Part shown: positions 38,321 to 47,655 of the stretch, one piece after another
Layout: every line of letters starts with the position of its first letter
How positions within the stretch are numbered: position 1 is the stretch's first letter
From: Methanotorris igneus Kol 5
GTDB taxonomy: Archaea > AGJL01 > Methanococci > Methanococcales > Methanococcaceae
Assembly: GCF_000214415.1 (NCBI RefSeq)
Contig: NC_015562.1
Span: forward strand, 558,001-622,000
Reading direction: 5' to 3'
DNA length: 64,000 nucleotides
Made by a program: the position numbers and the translations under genes
Notes under the pieces: model-generated
Told to the model about the DNA's origin: nothing
The model's input: only the letters and a program-made list of their open reading frames with translations
Database searches by the model: none

Positions 38321-38463
38321 TAGTTGCTTGCGTTATATGTGACCATAATCATTAATAAAATAGAGAGATGAACTAAGACTTATTTGAAATTCTACGCTTA
38401 ACTTATCGTTCTTTCAGAAATTTTATTATGCCTAATATGTAACATAAATTTCGCAAATAACTA
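38321..38463. mobile_element. Worn MITE-like element upstream of reverse gyrase
   Basis: Ends TAGTTGCTTGCGTTATA and CGCAAATAACTA, 143 bp apart, TA on the left flank. The interior TTATCGTTCTTTCAGAAATT recurs near 47560-47580, suggesting an older subfamily. It occupies the promoter region between taw3 and rgy. Confidence 0.5.
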
Positions 38464-38491
38464 ATATATTTGTCGATTTTGGTGGGGGAAT

Positions 38492-41400
38492 ATGGTACCA
38501 ATAATATTCAAAAACATGTGTCCAAATTGCCACAGTGATATAGAAAGTTTAAGGTTAGATAAAGGATTAACATGCAAAAATTGTATGGAAGATGATTCAG
38601 TTAGCAATATATGCAAATATTTAGCAGAGAAGAATACATTAAAAGCATTGGAAGATTATTGCAAATTAAAAAATGAATTAAAGGAATTGGAGGATGTCGC
38701 AGAGCGTTGTGGATTTAAATTATTGAGCATACAAAGGATGTGGGCAAAGAGAGTATTAAAGAACAAAAGTTTCTCAATAGTTGCGCCAACGGGTGTAGGG
38801 AAAAGTGTATTTGGGATGATTACGGCAATTTACTTTGCAACAAAAAACAAAAAGTCATACATCATTTTGCCAACAACTTTGTTAGTTAAGCAAACATACG
38901 AAAAAATCATAAACATGGCAAATAAAGCGGGGGTAGAGGTTAATGTTGTTGCCTACCATTCTGAACTTTCATCTGAAGAGAAGAGGGTGGCAAAGGAGAA
39001 AATTGAAAAGAAGGACTACAACATATTAATCACAACATCAAACTACCTATCAAAAAATCCAATAGATGATAAGTTTGATTTTGTTTTTATTGATGACGTT
39101 GATGCGTTTTTAAAGGCATCTAAGAATATAGATAAAAGTTTAAAACTTTTAGGGTTTAGTGATGAGATTATTAAGAAGGCATACAACATCCTTTATTTAA
39201 TAAGAAAAAAGAAGATAGAAGATGCATTAAAAGAAAGGGAAAAATTAAAGGAAATGATTAGCAAAATAAATCACGGATGTATGATTGTTGCATCTGCCAC
39301 TGGAAAATCCTATGGGGATAAGGTAAAGCTATATAGGGAACTTTTGGATTTTGAAATTGGGTATGGAATGAGCAAATTGAGGGATGTTGAGGATATTTAT
39401 GACGAAAACCTCAGCATGGAGAAAATTTTGGAATATATAAAGATATTTGGCGATGGAGGTATTATATTTGTTCCTATTGATTATGGGCTAAAAAAGGCGG
39501 AAGAAATTGAGGAATTTTTAATTAAAAATGGCATAAAGGCAAAACTAATCCACTCAAAAGATAAGAAAGGATTTGAGGAATTTAAAAATGGGGAGATTGA
39601 TGTTTTAATTGGAGTGGCATCATATTATGGTGTTTTGGTTAGGGGGTTAGATATACCAGAGAGGATAAGATACTGCATCTTCTACGGAGTTCCAAAGTTT
39701 AAGATTGATTTAGAAGAGACACTTAAAAAGGAAAATGAAAATATAAGCATTGAGGGATTAAATGAAGAAGAATTAATGGAATTGGTAAAAAACACACTAA
39801 AAATAAAAAACTTCTCATTGAGGAAAGAGGATAATAAATACTATCTACTAATCCCTGATGTAAAAACATACATTCAAACATCTGGAAGAACATCAAGGAT
39901 GACTGAAAATGGGTTAATTAAGGGGGCTTCAATTGTTTTAGTTGATGATGCAGAGGTGTTTGAGGGGTTGAAGAAGTATATGCTCTTCATGTATGAGGGT
40001 GAGTTTAAGAGGATTGATGAGATTGACGTTGAAAAATTGATAGAGAAAATTGATGAAGATAGGAGAAAGTTGAAAGAGACCAAAGAAAAAAATAAAGTGC
40101 CAGATTTATTAAAATCTGCGTTGATGGTTGTGGAAAGCCCTAACAAAGCAAGGACGATTGCAAATTTCTTCGGAAAGCCGTCTGTTAGGAGAATAAATAA
40201 TAAGAAGGTTTATGAGGTTTGTATTGGGGATTGGAATTTGATTATAACTGCAAGCGGTGGGCATATATTTGATTTGGTAACAAAAGAGGGCTATCATGGG
40301 GTGTTGATAGGCAATAATTCATACATCCCAATTTATGGGACAATTAAGAGGGTAAACGGAGAGCAATTTGTTGATGAGAAGAATATTGAGGAGCTAATTA
40401 AAAGAATTAAGGAAAAAACCAATGAAAATATAGTTATTCATGATGCAAAGGAGAACATTGAAATATTGAGGGATTTGGCAAGTGAAGTTGACGCCGTGTT
40501 TATAGCAACGGATATTGATGTTGAGGGGGAGAAGATTGGGTATGATATATATCTAAACCTAAAACCATTCAACAAAAATATCTTTAGAATTGGGTTTAAT
40601 GAGATAACAAAAAGAGCCATAATGAATGCAATAAAAATAGTTAAAGAAGGTAAAAGTGAAGAGTTATCATTAGATGAAAATAAGGTAAGGGCGCAAGTTG
40701 TTAGGAGGATTGAAGATAGGTGGATTGGGTTTGAGTTGAGTAAAAAGTTATGGGATGCATTTAATAACACCTACTTATCTGCTGGAAGGGTTCAAACGCC
40801 AGTTTTGGGATGGATTATTGATAGATATAATGAATACCAAATAAAAGTTCCATATCTCTACCTAAAATTGGAGGATGACATTTCATTTGGAACAATTGTT
40901 GACGATGAAACTGCTAAAAAGATTAAAGATAAAGATTACGTTGATGTTGAAGTAAATGTTTATGAGAAAGACATTTATCCAAACCCACCATTTACAACAG
41001 ATACACTATTAGAGGAAGCAACAAAAAGGTTTGGACTTAGTAGTGATGAAGTCATGAAAATTGCCCAAGAACTTTTTGAGCTTGGGCTAACAACTTACCA
41101 TAGAACATCATCAACAAGGGTATCCTTGGATGGTATGAGGGTAGCGAGAGAGTATTTGGAATTCAATGACATGCTCGATTACCTAAAAAATAGAGAATAC
41201 TACATGGAAGGGGCACACGAGTGTATAAGACCAACAAAACCAATGGACACGTCTGAATTAATTGAATTCATAAAAAACAACAACATCTACCTAACAAAAG
41301 ACCACATAAAAATTTATGATTTGATATTTAGGAGATTTATTGCATCTCAAATGAAGGAATGCAAAGTTGAGTATGAGGAGATAACTATAAAGGATTTAGA

Positions 41401-41851
41401 TACAAAAGTTGAGGGTTATACAAACATAATATATGATGGATGGACAAAAATCTACAACCTAAAACTTAGAAAACTACCAAAAATAGAAAAGAATACCTTA
41501 AAAATCATTGAAAAATCCATCAGAAAGGTTCCAAAAGTATCTTTGTATGATGAAGGAGAGATTATTAAATTGATGAAGGAGAGGGGCATCGGAAGACCTT
41601 CAACCTATGCTCAAATCGTCAAAAAACTATTTGATAGGAAGTATGTTTTAAAAAGCAAGGATAAAGGCAAAATAATTCCAACAAAATTGGGCATTGAGGT
41701 CTACAATTACCTAAAAAATAACTACTACAACCTAATTTGTGAAGAGAGAACAAGAGAGTTGGAGAATGTTATGGACAAAATAGAGAAGGGAGAAGTCGAA
41801 TACATAAAGGTTTTAGATGAGTTGCTAAATGAGATAAAATCAATTACATAA
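38492..41851 (+). CDS. rgy: Reverse gyrase
   Basis: 1119 residues, intein-free. N-terminal zinc finger CPNCHSDI…CKNC, helicase-like domain with Walker A IVAPTGVGKSVFGMITA and the DDVD box FVFIDDVDAFLKAS, SGRTSRMTENG near residue 465, then the topoisomerase IA part from ALMVVESPNKARTIANFFGK (about 547). The catalytic tyrosine region reads GLTTYHRTSSTRVSLDG, and C-terminal RGIGRPSTYAQIVKKLFDRK is typical. Introduces positive supercoils; its presence marks a hyperthermophile. The related M. jannaschii gene is known to carry an intein, absent here. GGTGGGGGAAT precedes the ATG. Confidence 0.97.
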   Translation: MVPIIFKNMCPNCHSDIESLRLDKGLTCKNCMEDDSVSNICKYLAEKNTLKALEDYCKLKNELKELEDVAERCGFKLLSIQRMWAKRVLKNKSFSIVAPTGVGKSVFGMITAIYFATKNKKSYIILPTTLLVKQTYEKIINMANKAGVEVNVVAYHSELSSEEKRVAKEKIEKKDYNILITTSNYLSKNPIDDKFDFVFIDDVDAFLKASKNIDKSLKLLGFSDEIIKKAYNILYLIRKKKIEDALKEREKLKEMISKINHGCMIVASATGKSYGDKVKLYRELLDFEIGYGMSKLRDVEDIYDENLSMEKILEYIKIFGDGGIIFVPIDYGLKKAEEIEEFLIKNGIKAKLIHSKDKKGFEEFKNGEIDVLIGVASYYGVLVRGLDIPERIRYCIFYGVPKFKIDLEETLKKENENISIEGLNEEELMELVKNTLKIKNFSLRKEDNKYYLLIPDVKTYIQTSGRTSRMTENGLIKGASIVLVDDAEVFEGLKKYMLFMYEGEFKRIDEIDVEKLIEKIDEDRRKLKETKEKNKVPDLLKSALMVVESPNKARTIANFFGKPSVRRINNKKVYEVCIGDWNLIITASGGHIFDLVTKEGYHGVLIGNNSYIPIYGTIKRVNGEQFVDEKNIEELIKRIKEKTNENIVIHDAKENIEILRDLASEVDAVFIATDIDVEGEKIGYDIYLNLKPFNKNIFRIGFNEITKRAIMNAIKIVKEGKSEELSLDENKVRAQVVRRIEDRWIGFELSKKLWDAFNNTYLSAGRVQTPVLGWIIDRYNEYQIKVPYLYLKLEDDISFGTIVDDETAKKIKDKDYVDVEVNVYEKDIYPNPPFTTDTLLEEATKRFGLSSDEVMKIAQELFELGLTTYHRTSSTRVSLDGMRVAREYLEFNDMLDYLKNREYYMEGAHECIRPTKPMDTSELIEFIKNNNIYLTKDHIKIYDLIFRRFIASQMKECKVEYEEITIKDLDTKVEGYTNIIYDGWTKIYNLKLRKLPKIEKNTLKIIEKSIRKVPKVSLYDEGEIIKLMKERGIGRPSTYAQIVKKLFDRKYVLKSKDKGKIIPTKLGIEVYNYLKNNYYNLICEERTRELENVMDKIEKGEVEYIKVLDELLNEIKSIT

Positions 41852-41855
41852 AATT

Positions 41856-41886
41856 ATTTTTGCATTTACCAATTTTTCTATTTTGA
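41856..41886 (+). repeat. 31-bp direct repeat, left copy (island boundary)
   Basis: ATTTTTGCATTTACC followed by AATTTTTCTATTTTGA, identical to 43728-43758, and similarity fades slowly beyond. It lies just after the rgy stop; the other copy lies just before the hypA stop. Together they bracket an inserted segment. Confidence 0.8.
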
Positions 41887-42239
41887 ATTCTAATTTTAAG
41901 ATAATTTCTTAATTTAAAAATACAAAAGAGAGATACCACAGGGGGAGTGGTTTAAATCAAAATAATAAATATTTTTATGGAATAAAAATTAAGTTTGGTT
42001 AATAGTATCTTCATATTTAGAATATCTAATCACATACATCATACCTTTTACACAAGTTGATTTAAATTTATATAGTTGTTTATCGTTAATTGTATTGTTT
42101 GTATTTGTTTGGTGGATATACATAAACTCTAACTTGATTTATGTAAATCCAACACTCAAATTTATAGGATACAAAATATACAAGAAAATTAACTCAACTG
42201 TATGAAAGTGGTGTTCTTAATTTCCATGATAAAAATGGA

Positions 42240-42503
42240 ATGCTAATCAAAAGTAAGCATGATAAATTTATTAAATTAATTAAAACTGCAAAAAGTCATG
42301 ATAAACTAAAAAATGATATTTCCTATGAAATCATAACAAATAATGGAAAGGCTATAATTAAAATTCCATCAAAAGAAGCATTGATATGGTTTATAAGAGT
42401 TTGTAATAAAGAAGTGCTTACTGATTTACTACAAGAAGAGATTTACATTGTAGAAAAGAAGACACCATATCAAACAACATTAGATTTATGGATACAATCT
42501 TAA
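42240..42503 (+). CDS. Small protein of unknown function in the island
   Basis: 87 residues (MLIKSKHDKFIKLIKTAKSH … ISYEIITNNGKAIIKIPSKE … TPYQTTLDLWIQS). No family recognised. No ribosome site precedes this ATG, and the frame is open for about 23 more codons without a start (…YTRKLTQLYESGVLNFHDKNG), so the gene may be 5'-truncated. The ATPase gene follows 30 bases downstream. Either a small partner of the ATPase or debris. Confidence 0.45.
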   Translation: MLIKSKHDKFIKLIKTAKSHDKLKNDISYEIITNNGKAIIKIPSKEALIWFIRVCNKEVLTDLLQEEIYIVEKKTPYQTTLDLWIQS

Positions 42504-42532
42504 TATTAACCTAACAATTTTTTGGTGATTAA

Positions 42533-43618
42533 ATGAAATTTTTCAACAGAGAAAAAGAAATAAAAGAAATTTTATCAATCTTAGAAGGGGAGCCAAATAG
42601 TATTTATTTTACCTATGGTCCTTTAAATTCTGGAAAAACTACTCTAATAAAACACATTATTGAAAATGAACTATCTGATGATTATAAGGTTTTTTATATC
42701 AATTTTAGGACTTATCTAATTTCAGAAAAGAGAGAATTTATAGAAGCAATTTTTACCACTAAAAAGGATGACTTATTTGAAAAGATAAAGGATAAAAATG
42801 AAGTTTTAAAGTTAATAACTAAGGGGGCTAAGATTTTAACTGGTATTCCAATTCCAGAAGTAGAGTTTGATAAGTTATTTGAGGAGAAAATAAATGATGC
42901 TTTTCAGTATTTAAACAGTTTATTATTGGCGGTTAAAAAGAGTGGGAAAAAACCAATTTTAATATTGGATGAACTTCAGATGATTAAAGAAAATAGGCAA
43001 AAGTATTTATTAAAAGAGTTGTTTCAGTTCTTAGTATCTTTAACAAAAGAACAGCATTTATGCCATGTTTTTTGTCTTTCTTCCGATAGTTTGTTTATTG
43101 AGTATGTTTATAACACTGGAGAGTTGGAAGGGAGGGCTAAATATATCTTAGTGGATGATTTTGATAAAGAAACTGCCTTAAAGTTTATTGATTTTTTATC
43201 AGAAAATCTCCTAAATAAAAAACTTTCTGATGAGGATAAAGAGTTAATTTTCTCCTATATTGGGGGAAAGCCATTATATCTTTATAATGTGATTGATGAG
43301 ATGAGATATAAAGAGTTAAAAGAGATTTTAGATTTAATGCTTAAAGAAGAGGTTTCGAAGTTAGATATGTTTTTGGAATTTTTAGAGTATTCAAAACCAA
43401 AAGTAAAGATAAAAAATGAAGTTATTGAACTTAAAAAAGAAGATATTATCAACGCATTAAAATTATTTAAAAATAAATATGAAATCCTAAAAAAAGAGAT
43501 GCCTACGCCAGTTTATATTTATTTAGTTAAAGAAAATATTCTATTTTTAGACCCTATTGAAGGAACTTTAAAACCTCAATCTTATTTAGTTTGGAACGCT
43601 ATAAAGAGGATTTTATAA
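42533..43618 (+). CDS. Archaeal ATPase (PF01637-type AAA+ family)
   Basis: 361 residues. Begins [20 protein letters not shown], Walker [21 protein letters not shown], Walker [21 protein letters not shown], sensor-1 region [20 protein letters not shown], and a C-terminal winged-helix-like segment ending [18 protein letters not shown]. This family is expanded in Methanocaldococcus and often sits on mobile or plasmid DNA; its cellular role is unknown. GGTGATTAA precedes the ATG. It lies between 31-bp direct repeats, which suggests acquisition. Confidence 0.85.
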   Translation: MKFFNREKEIKEILSILEGEPNSIYFTYGPLNSGKTTLIKHIIENELSDDYKVFYINFRTYLISEKREFIEAIFTTKKDDLFEKIKDKNEVLKLITKGAKILTGIPIPEVEFDKLFEEKINDAFQYLNSLLLAVKKSGKKPILILDELQMIKENRQKYLLKELFQFLVSLTKEQHLCHVFCLSSDSLFIEYVYNTGELEGRAKYILVDDFDKETALKFIDFLSENLLNKKLSDEDKELIFSYIGGKPLYLYNVIDEMRYKELKEILDLMLKEEVSKLDMFLEFLEYSKPKVKIKNEVIELKKEDIINALKLFKNKYEILKKEMPTPVYIYLVKENILFLDPIEGTLKPQSYLVWNAIKRIL

Positions 43619-43655
43619 AATAATATTATTTTAAACATATGGGGGATAATGCCTT

Positions 43656-43726
43656 TATTCGTGTGCGTTAGAAGGGTTTTTGGCAAAACCGAAGGTTTTG
43701 CCGTATATCATTTCCGCACACGACTA
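43656..43726. mobile_element. Short MITE (about 71 bp)
   Basis: Left end TTCGTGTGCGTTAGAAGGG (one tip base changed from the family), hairpin GGCAAAACCGAAGG-TTTTGCC, right end TTCCGCACACGACTA then TA. Almost only ends plus hairpin: a minimal copy. Directly next to the right direct repeat of the island. Confidence 0.7.
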
Positions 43727-43727
43727 T

Positions 43728-43758
43728 ATTTTTGCATTTACCAATTTTTCTATTTTGA
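43728..43758 (+). repeat. 31-bp direct repeat, right copy (island boundary)
   Basis: Identical to 41856-41886. Together they frame about 1.84 kb holding the small ORF, the archaeal ATPase and a MITE, between the convergent genes rgy and hypA. Confidence 0.8.
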
Positions 43759-43789
43759 TTTTAAGTTTTAATAATTTCAAAAGTCAATA

Positions 43790-44164
43790 TTACTCATCAA
43801 ACTCTACAACAATATTTTTTATGTTGAATTCTTTCCCTCCTTTAAACTTCAAGTTCATGCTATTACAGTTTGGGCAATAAATTTCAAATTCATCCTCTGC
43901 TTTAACATTCCCCTCATATCCACAATCTTTACACACTGCCAAAGGTTTTATAAACTGCACATTTATCTTTGCATTCTCACAGATAGTCCCCTCTGCAATA
44001 ACTTCAAACGCAAATTTTAACTGCTCAATGTTTATGAATGTTAATTCTCCAACCTCCAAATTTATTTCAGAAACCTTTTTTATCTTTTTCCCGTCCTTCT
44101 CCTGCTCTTTTACAGCATTTATAATAGTATCAAGCATAGATGTTGCATAAGAGAGTTCATGCAT
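43790..44164 (-). CDS. hypA: Hydrogenase nickel incorporation protein HypA
   Basis: 124 residues from ATG 44164 (MHELSYATSML; AAGGGATAGTT upstream); the His-2 needed for nickel binding is then at position 2, which decides the start. Zinc site CKDCGYEG…CPNCNSMNL with the usual CxxC-x(n)-CxxC spacing. HypA, with HypB, inserts nickel into [NiFe]-hydrogenases. Ends IVVEFDE. Downstream of the DUF54-type gene by about 85 bases on the same strand. Confidence 0.95.
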   Translation of the reverse strand: MHELSYATSMLDTIINAVKEQEKDGKKIKKVSEINLEVGELTFINIEQLKFAFEVIAEGTICENAKINVQFIKPLAVCKDCGYEGNVKAEDEFEIYCPNCNSMNLKFKGGKEFNIKNIVVEFDE

Positions 44165-44248
44165 AACTATCCCTTTATTTTTTATCCCAAAAACTTTAAA
44201 GTTAAGCAAAAATCAACTATTATTTATAATTATTTTTCATTTTCATTA

Positions 44249-44698
44249 TTATTCTATTCCCAATTCTTTAAGCACCCTTTCTTTAACCTTCTCTTCTTTA
44301 TTTTTTGAAACATAAACCTTAAAGTTTATGACTATCCTTACAACATCATCTCCGTCCATCAATTTGCATTCTCCCAAGTATGCCTTCTGCTTATCAAACC
44401 TTAAATACAACTTGTTTTTTTCTATCCTTAAATCAATGTCTTTCTTTAATTTGTTTATGTTTCTTTCATCACTCTTTAGCAAATCCATAATGTGCTTAAA
44501 AACTTTATTTGCTTTTTTGTTTATGGTCATCTTATAGACATTTATTGGGTTACCAAAATATCCATCCGTCTCTACAACCTCCAATTCTACGTCATCCTCT
44601 CCAACAACATCTGGCAAAAAATAAGCCATTGCATCTAAAACCTTATCCTCATCCTCTGTCGCATGTGCAGTTGCTGTTATTATGATATAGTTTACCAT
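44249..44698 (-). CDS. Predicted RNA-binding protein (COG1325, DUF54-like)
   Basis: 149 residues: MVNYIIITATAHATEDEDKV, LDAMAYFLPD, DGYFGNPINVYKMTINKKAN and LYLRFDKQKAYLGECKLMDG. These match the archaeal family once called predicted exosome subunit, often beside ribosomal or exosome genes. Molecular function is unproved. A weak GAGGGGTTTGG precedes the ATG. Same strand as hypA and alba. Confidence 0.8.
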   Translation of the reverse strand: MVNYIIITATAHATEDEDKVLDAMAYFLPDVVGEDDVELEVVETDGYFGNPINVYKMTINKKANKVFKHIMDLLKSDERNINKLKKDIDLRIEKNKLYLRFDKQKAYLGECKLMDGDDVVRIVINFKVYVSKNKEEKVKERVLKELGIE

Positions 44699-44870
44699 CC
44701 AAACCCCTCAACATTTTTATCATTAAATTAAAATTAACATTAAATTTGCATCAACAAAAAATCACAAAAAAGACGAATTCCTAAACAAAATCCTAAAACA
44801 ATGGGAAATTAAAATAAATAACCCAACAAACAAAAATTAGCATTAAGATTAAGTGTTAAAGTATTCGAAT

Positions 44871-45146
44871 TTATCTTGTTAAGACAATTTCTATTGTTGA
44901 GACATTAACAACCTTACCATCCTCATTTTCAATTTTGTCAGTGCCAATGTTGATTTCTTTAACTTTAACGTCTGTTAAAAACCTATTTCTAACCATTTCT
45001 GCAACATCAACTGCTCTGCTAATTGCCTTTCCTCTTGCTTTTATTTTAACTTCCTTAGCCCCTTGTGTATTAAATTGTGTGATTACTGCAAGAACATAGT
45101 TCATTATACTCTTGTTTCCTATGTATACTGCATTGTTGTCACTCAT
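44871..45146 (-). CDS. albA: DNA/RNA-binding chromatin protein Alba
   Basis: 91 residues. [20 protein letters not shown] with the DNA-contacting lysine and the dimer interface, [20 protein letters not shown], then [20 protein letters not shown]. Abundant architectural protein that binds DNA and RNA as dimers. GGGAGGGATGTAG precedes the ATG. A TATA-like box lies about 40 bases upstream. Confidence 0.96.
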   Translation of the reverse strand: MSDNNAVYIGNKSIMNYVLAVITQFNTQGAKEVKIKARGKAISRAVDVAEMVRNRFLTDVKVKEINIGTDKIENEDGKVVNVSTIEIVLTR

Positions 45147-45185
45147 CTACATCCCTCCCTTTACTATAATTCAATATGAAGATGA

Positions 45186-45201
45186 GATATATATACTTTT
45201 G
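45186..45201 (-). promoter_or_regulatory. Probable BRE/TATA promoter of alba
   Basis: Minus strand reads AAAAGTATATATATCTC, a purine-rich BRE followed by a TATA box, about 45 bases upstream of the alba ATG, leaving a short leader. Sequence-based inference only. Confidence 0.5.
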
Positions 45202-45264
45202 GATTTTTTAAATTGTATAAGTTTGAAATTTGTTTATTATTTTATGGATAATTTTACTGTTTTT

Positions 45265-45996
45265 TTAAGGTTTTTTTAATAAAATGTCTATAATTTCATA
45301 GGGGTGTTTTAGCACTATAGTATCTTCAAGGTCTTTTAATTTTCTTGTATTCTCGGCGTCAATCTTTCTAACCCTCATTTTTATTTCTTTTCCAGCTATT
45401 ACTGCATCGTATTGGCAAATCTCTTTACATTTTCCACATCCAACACATTTAGATAAGATTATCTCCATGAAACTTTTAGAAGAAGTTTCATCAAAATTCA
45501 CAACAATTGCATTATTCTTACAAACTTCCACACATGCCTTGCACAGTGTGCATTTTTCCCTATCTATTGAAAATGGTAACCTTGTTGTTACAATTCCCTC
45601 CTCATAATCAACTGGAACTATTATACATTTAACAAATCCCTTTCCTGCCTGAGCAATGGCATTTGTCACTAAGGTATCTGCTATTCCATTTACAACCTTT
45701 GCCACTGTGTTTCCAGTTGTTGGTGTTGATATTAGGTAATCATATTTTCCAAGCGATAATCTCCCAGTTATTGGTGCTGAATAAGGGTGTTCTCTCTCAA
45801 AAATCAACTCCTCATAGTAGTTGTTATTTGATATTTTATATAAATCCTCCATCAACCCATACATCTTAACAACTTCTTCCCCAGCCCTTGAAACCAATGT
45901 AGTTATTTTTATCCCATGTTTCTTCAATTTTTTCATAACTTCAAAACTCTCCCTCAATAAATGTCCTGCTCCAGTTATACACCACACTACTTTCAT
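45265..45996 (-). CDS. Archaeoflavoprotein, MJ0208 family (dihydromethanopterin reductase-like)
   Basis: 243 residues from ATG 45996 (TTTGGTGGAGTT upstream; the longer frame adds implausible residues). N-terminal flavoprotein fold VVWCITGAGHLLRESFEVMK, STPTTGNTVAKVVNGIADTL, VTNAIAQAGKG, followed by two ferredoxin clusters CTLCKACVEVCKNNAIVVNF and CVGCGKCKEICQYDAVIAG. The related Methanosarcina enzyme DmrB reduces dihydromethanopterin with a flavin; here a role in tetrahydromethanopterin synthesis is likely by homology. mptN, acting on the same cofactor, is 10 kb away. Confidence 0.85.
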   Translation of the reverse strand: MKVVWCITGAGHLLRESFEVMKKLKKHGIKITTLVSRAGEEVVKMYGLMEDLYKISNNNYYEELIFEREHPYSAPITGRLSLGKYDYLISTPTTGNTVAKVVNGIADTLVTNAIAQAGKGFVKCIIVPVDYEEGIVTTRLPFSIDREKCTLCKACVEVCKNNAIVVNFDETSSKSFMEIILSKCVGCGKCKEICQYDAVIAGKEIKMRVRKIDAENTRKLKDLEDTIVLKHPYEIIDILLKKP

Positions 45997-46185
45997 AACT
46001 CCACCAAAGTGTGTTTGATATTTTGATATAAATATGAACAAATGTCCGACCCCAACCAATATATATATGTTTTTAGGTAATATTTTTTCTACATAAATAA
46101 ACATTAATATATTATTTTCATTAGGTCATTTTTGCATTATCATTATAATCAATAATTCTAATTTTACAAATCTAAGGTGATAATC

Positions 46186-46590
46186 ATGGAAAATAATGAG
46201 AATCAAGTATCTCAAAAGAGATTAACCTCAAAAGCAAAAAGAATACTAAGAGCAAAATCTCATGAAATAAAACCCGTAGTTTGGATTGGAAAAGAAGGTG
46301 TAGATAAGGTCATTGAAGAAGTGAAAAGGCAATTAAAAGATAGAGGTCTTATAAAAGTCAAAATAAGAAGAACGGCATTAATATATATGGACAAAAAAGA
46401 GATCGCCGAAAAATTAGCAAAAGAAACTGATTCAGAAATAGTAAGTATCGTTGGGCATGTGATAACTCTATTTAGACCAAGAGAAGGTTGGAAGAGATAT
46501 ACATCAAAGAAGACTAAAAAAGAGAAAGAAAAAGAAAAAGCAGAACAGTTTATTGCAGAATTTGAAAAACTTAGAAAGGGAAAATTGTAG
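46186..46590 (+). CDS. CRM (YhbY-type) RNA-binding domain protein
   Basis: 134 residues from ATG 46186 (AAGGTGATAATC upstream). One CRM domain: LTSKAKRILRAKSHEIKPVV, WIGKEGVDKVIEEVKRQLKD, GLIKVKIRRTALIYM and SEIVSIVGHVITLFRPREGW, then a lysine-rich tail KKTKKEKEKEKAEQFI. Archaeal stand-alone CRM proteins are thought to associate with pre-50S ribosomes. It precedes the ribosomal cluster by 240 bases. Confidence 0.9.
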   Translation: MENNENQVSQKRLTSKAKRILRAKSHEIKPVVWIGKEGVDKVIEEVKRQLKDRGLIKVKIRRTALIYMDKKEIAEKLAKETDSEIVSIVGHVITLFRPREGWKRYTSKKTKKEKEKEKAEQFIAEFEKLRKGKL

Positions 46591-46616
46591 AAATTTTAAC
46601 TTAAGTGGTTAAGCGT

Positions 46617-46684
46617 AATATATATATACATGATTGTAGAATTAATATTGAGATTGCCCGGCGAGGATTCAATGTTCTTTTTTT
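46617..46684 (+). ncRNA. Possible very short RNA with own TATA box and T-run
   Basis: A TATATATA box at 46619-46627 is followed about 25 bases on by a GC-rich island (ATTGCCCGGCGAGGATTCAA, 46653-46672) inside a weak ATTGA/TCAAT stem, then a run of seven T at 46678-46684. In this AT-rich genome such islands are often structured RNA. It may instead be part of the rps19e leader. Low confidence. Confidence 0.25.
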
Positions 46685-46828
46685 GGATTAAGTTTATAAA
46701 TTACTAATGTAATTTTAAGATAAACATGAAGTATTCATTATCAATACATAACAAGCGATAGGCATTGCAAAATGTTTTAATAACAACTTGCCCTCCTGCA
46801 AAACTAAAAAACCAAGTGAGGTGTTGAC

Positions 46829-47275
46829 ATGGTAACAGTGTATGATGTCCCACCAGCATTGTTGATAGAAAAAACTGCAAAAAAATTAAAAGAAATGGGT
46901 TTAAAAGAACCTTCATGGACTCCATTTGTTAAGACAGGTGCTCACAAAGAAAGAAGACCTGAAAATCCAGATTGGTGGTATATAAGATGTGCATCAATTT
47001 TAAGAAAAATTTACATTAATGGTCCTGTTGGTGTTGAGAGATTGAGAACTGCTTACGGTGGAAGAAAGAACAGAGGTCACGCTCCAGAGCACTTCGTAAA
47101 AGGTAGCGGAAACATCATAAGAAAAGCACTCCAAGAATTAGAAAGATTAGGATTAGTTGCAAAAACAAAAGAAGGGAGAGTTATAACACCAAAAGGGCAA
47201 TCATTATTAGACAACACTGCAAAAGAAGTTAGAGATGAAATTATCAATGAAATTCCAGAGTTAGCCAAATACTAA
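46829..47275 (+). CDS. rps19e: 30S ribosomal protein S19e
   Basis: 148 residues of the archaeal/eukaryal S19e family: [60 protein letters not shown] and [33 protein letters not shown] precedes the ATG. Followed after a MITE by pdcd5, the PP-loop ATPase and rpl39e, a conserved archaeal ribosomal neighbourhood. Confidence 0.97.
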   Translation: MVTVYDVPPALLIEKTAKKLKEMGLKEPSWTPFVKTGAHKERRPENPDWWYIRCASILRKIYINGPVGVERLRTAYGGRKNRGHAPEHFVKGSGNIIRKALQELERLGLVAKTKEGRVITPKGQSLLDNTAKEVRDEIINEIPELAKY

Positions 47276-47371
47276 AAATTTTTACTAATAACTTTTTTGA
47301 TTGTTAAGTCAAAAATATTATAAACTACTACTTCACATAAACTACTTCATGTAGATGATGTATTTGGTGTA

Positions 47372-47469
47372 TAGTTGTTTGCCTTACAAATGAACGAAAA
47401 CTTCATTAAATTATATGAAGTAATTAATCTTTATTTGGAATTTTACAATTGATTTTTGGCAAACAACTA
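47372..47469. mobile_element. Complete MITE (98 bp) between rps19e and pdcd5
   Basis: Inverted ends TAGTTGTTTGCCTTAC and TTGGCAAACAACTA, TA on both flanks. No GGCAAAAC hairpin inside. The following 47470-47640 spacer carries a worn relative (TTATCGTTCTTTCAAAAATT, shared with 38400-38425). The insertion splits an otherwise tight ribosomal cluster. Confidence 0.8.
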
Positions 47470-47655
47470 TAATTTTGGTTGTTTCATTATAAATGACCGC
47501 AATCTCCAATGAAATTAAAAGCATAAATTATGCTTCATTTGGAATTTTATAATTAATTTATCGTTCTTTCAAAAATTTATTATATTCAAATAACTATAAA
47601 AATTCTGCAAATGACATGATTTTACCACATATTTAGCAACAAAAGGGGATTTTAT

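Noticed and set aside
43790-43850. Hairpin or terminator between the island and hypA
   Set aside because: Only AT-rich sequence and the direct repeat; no convincing stem.
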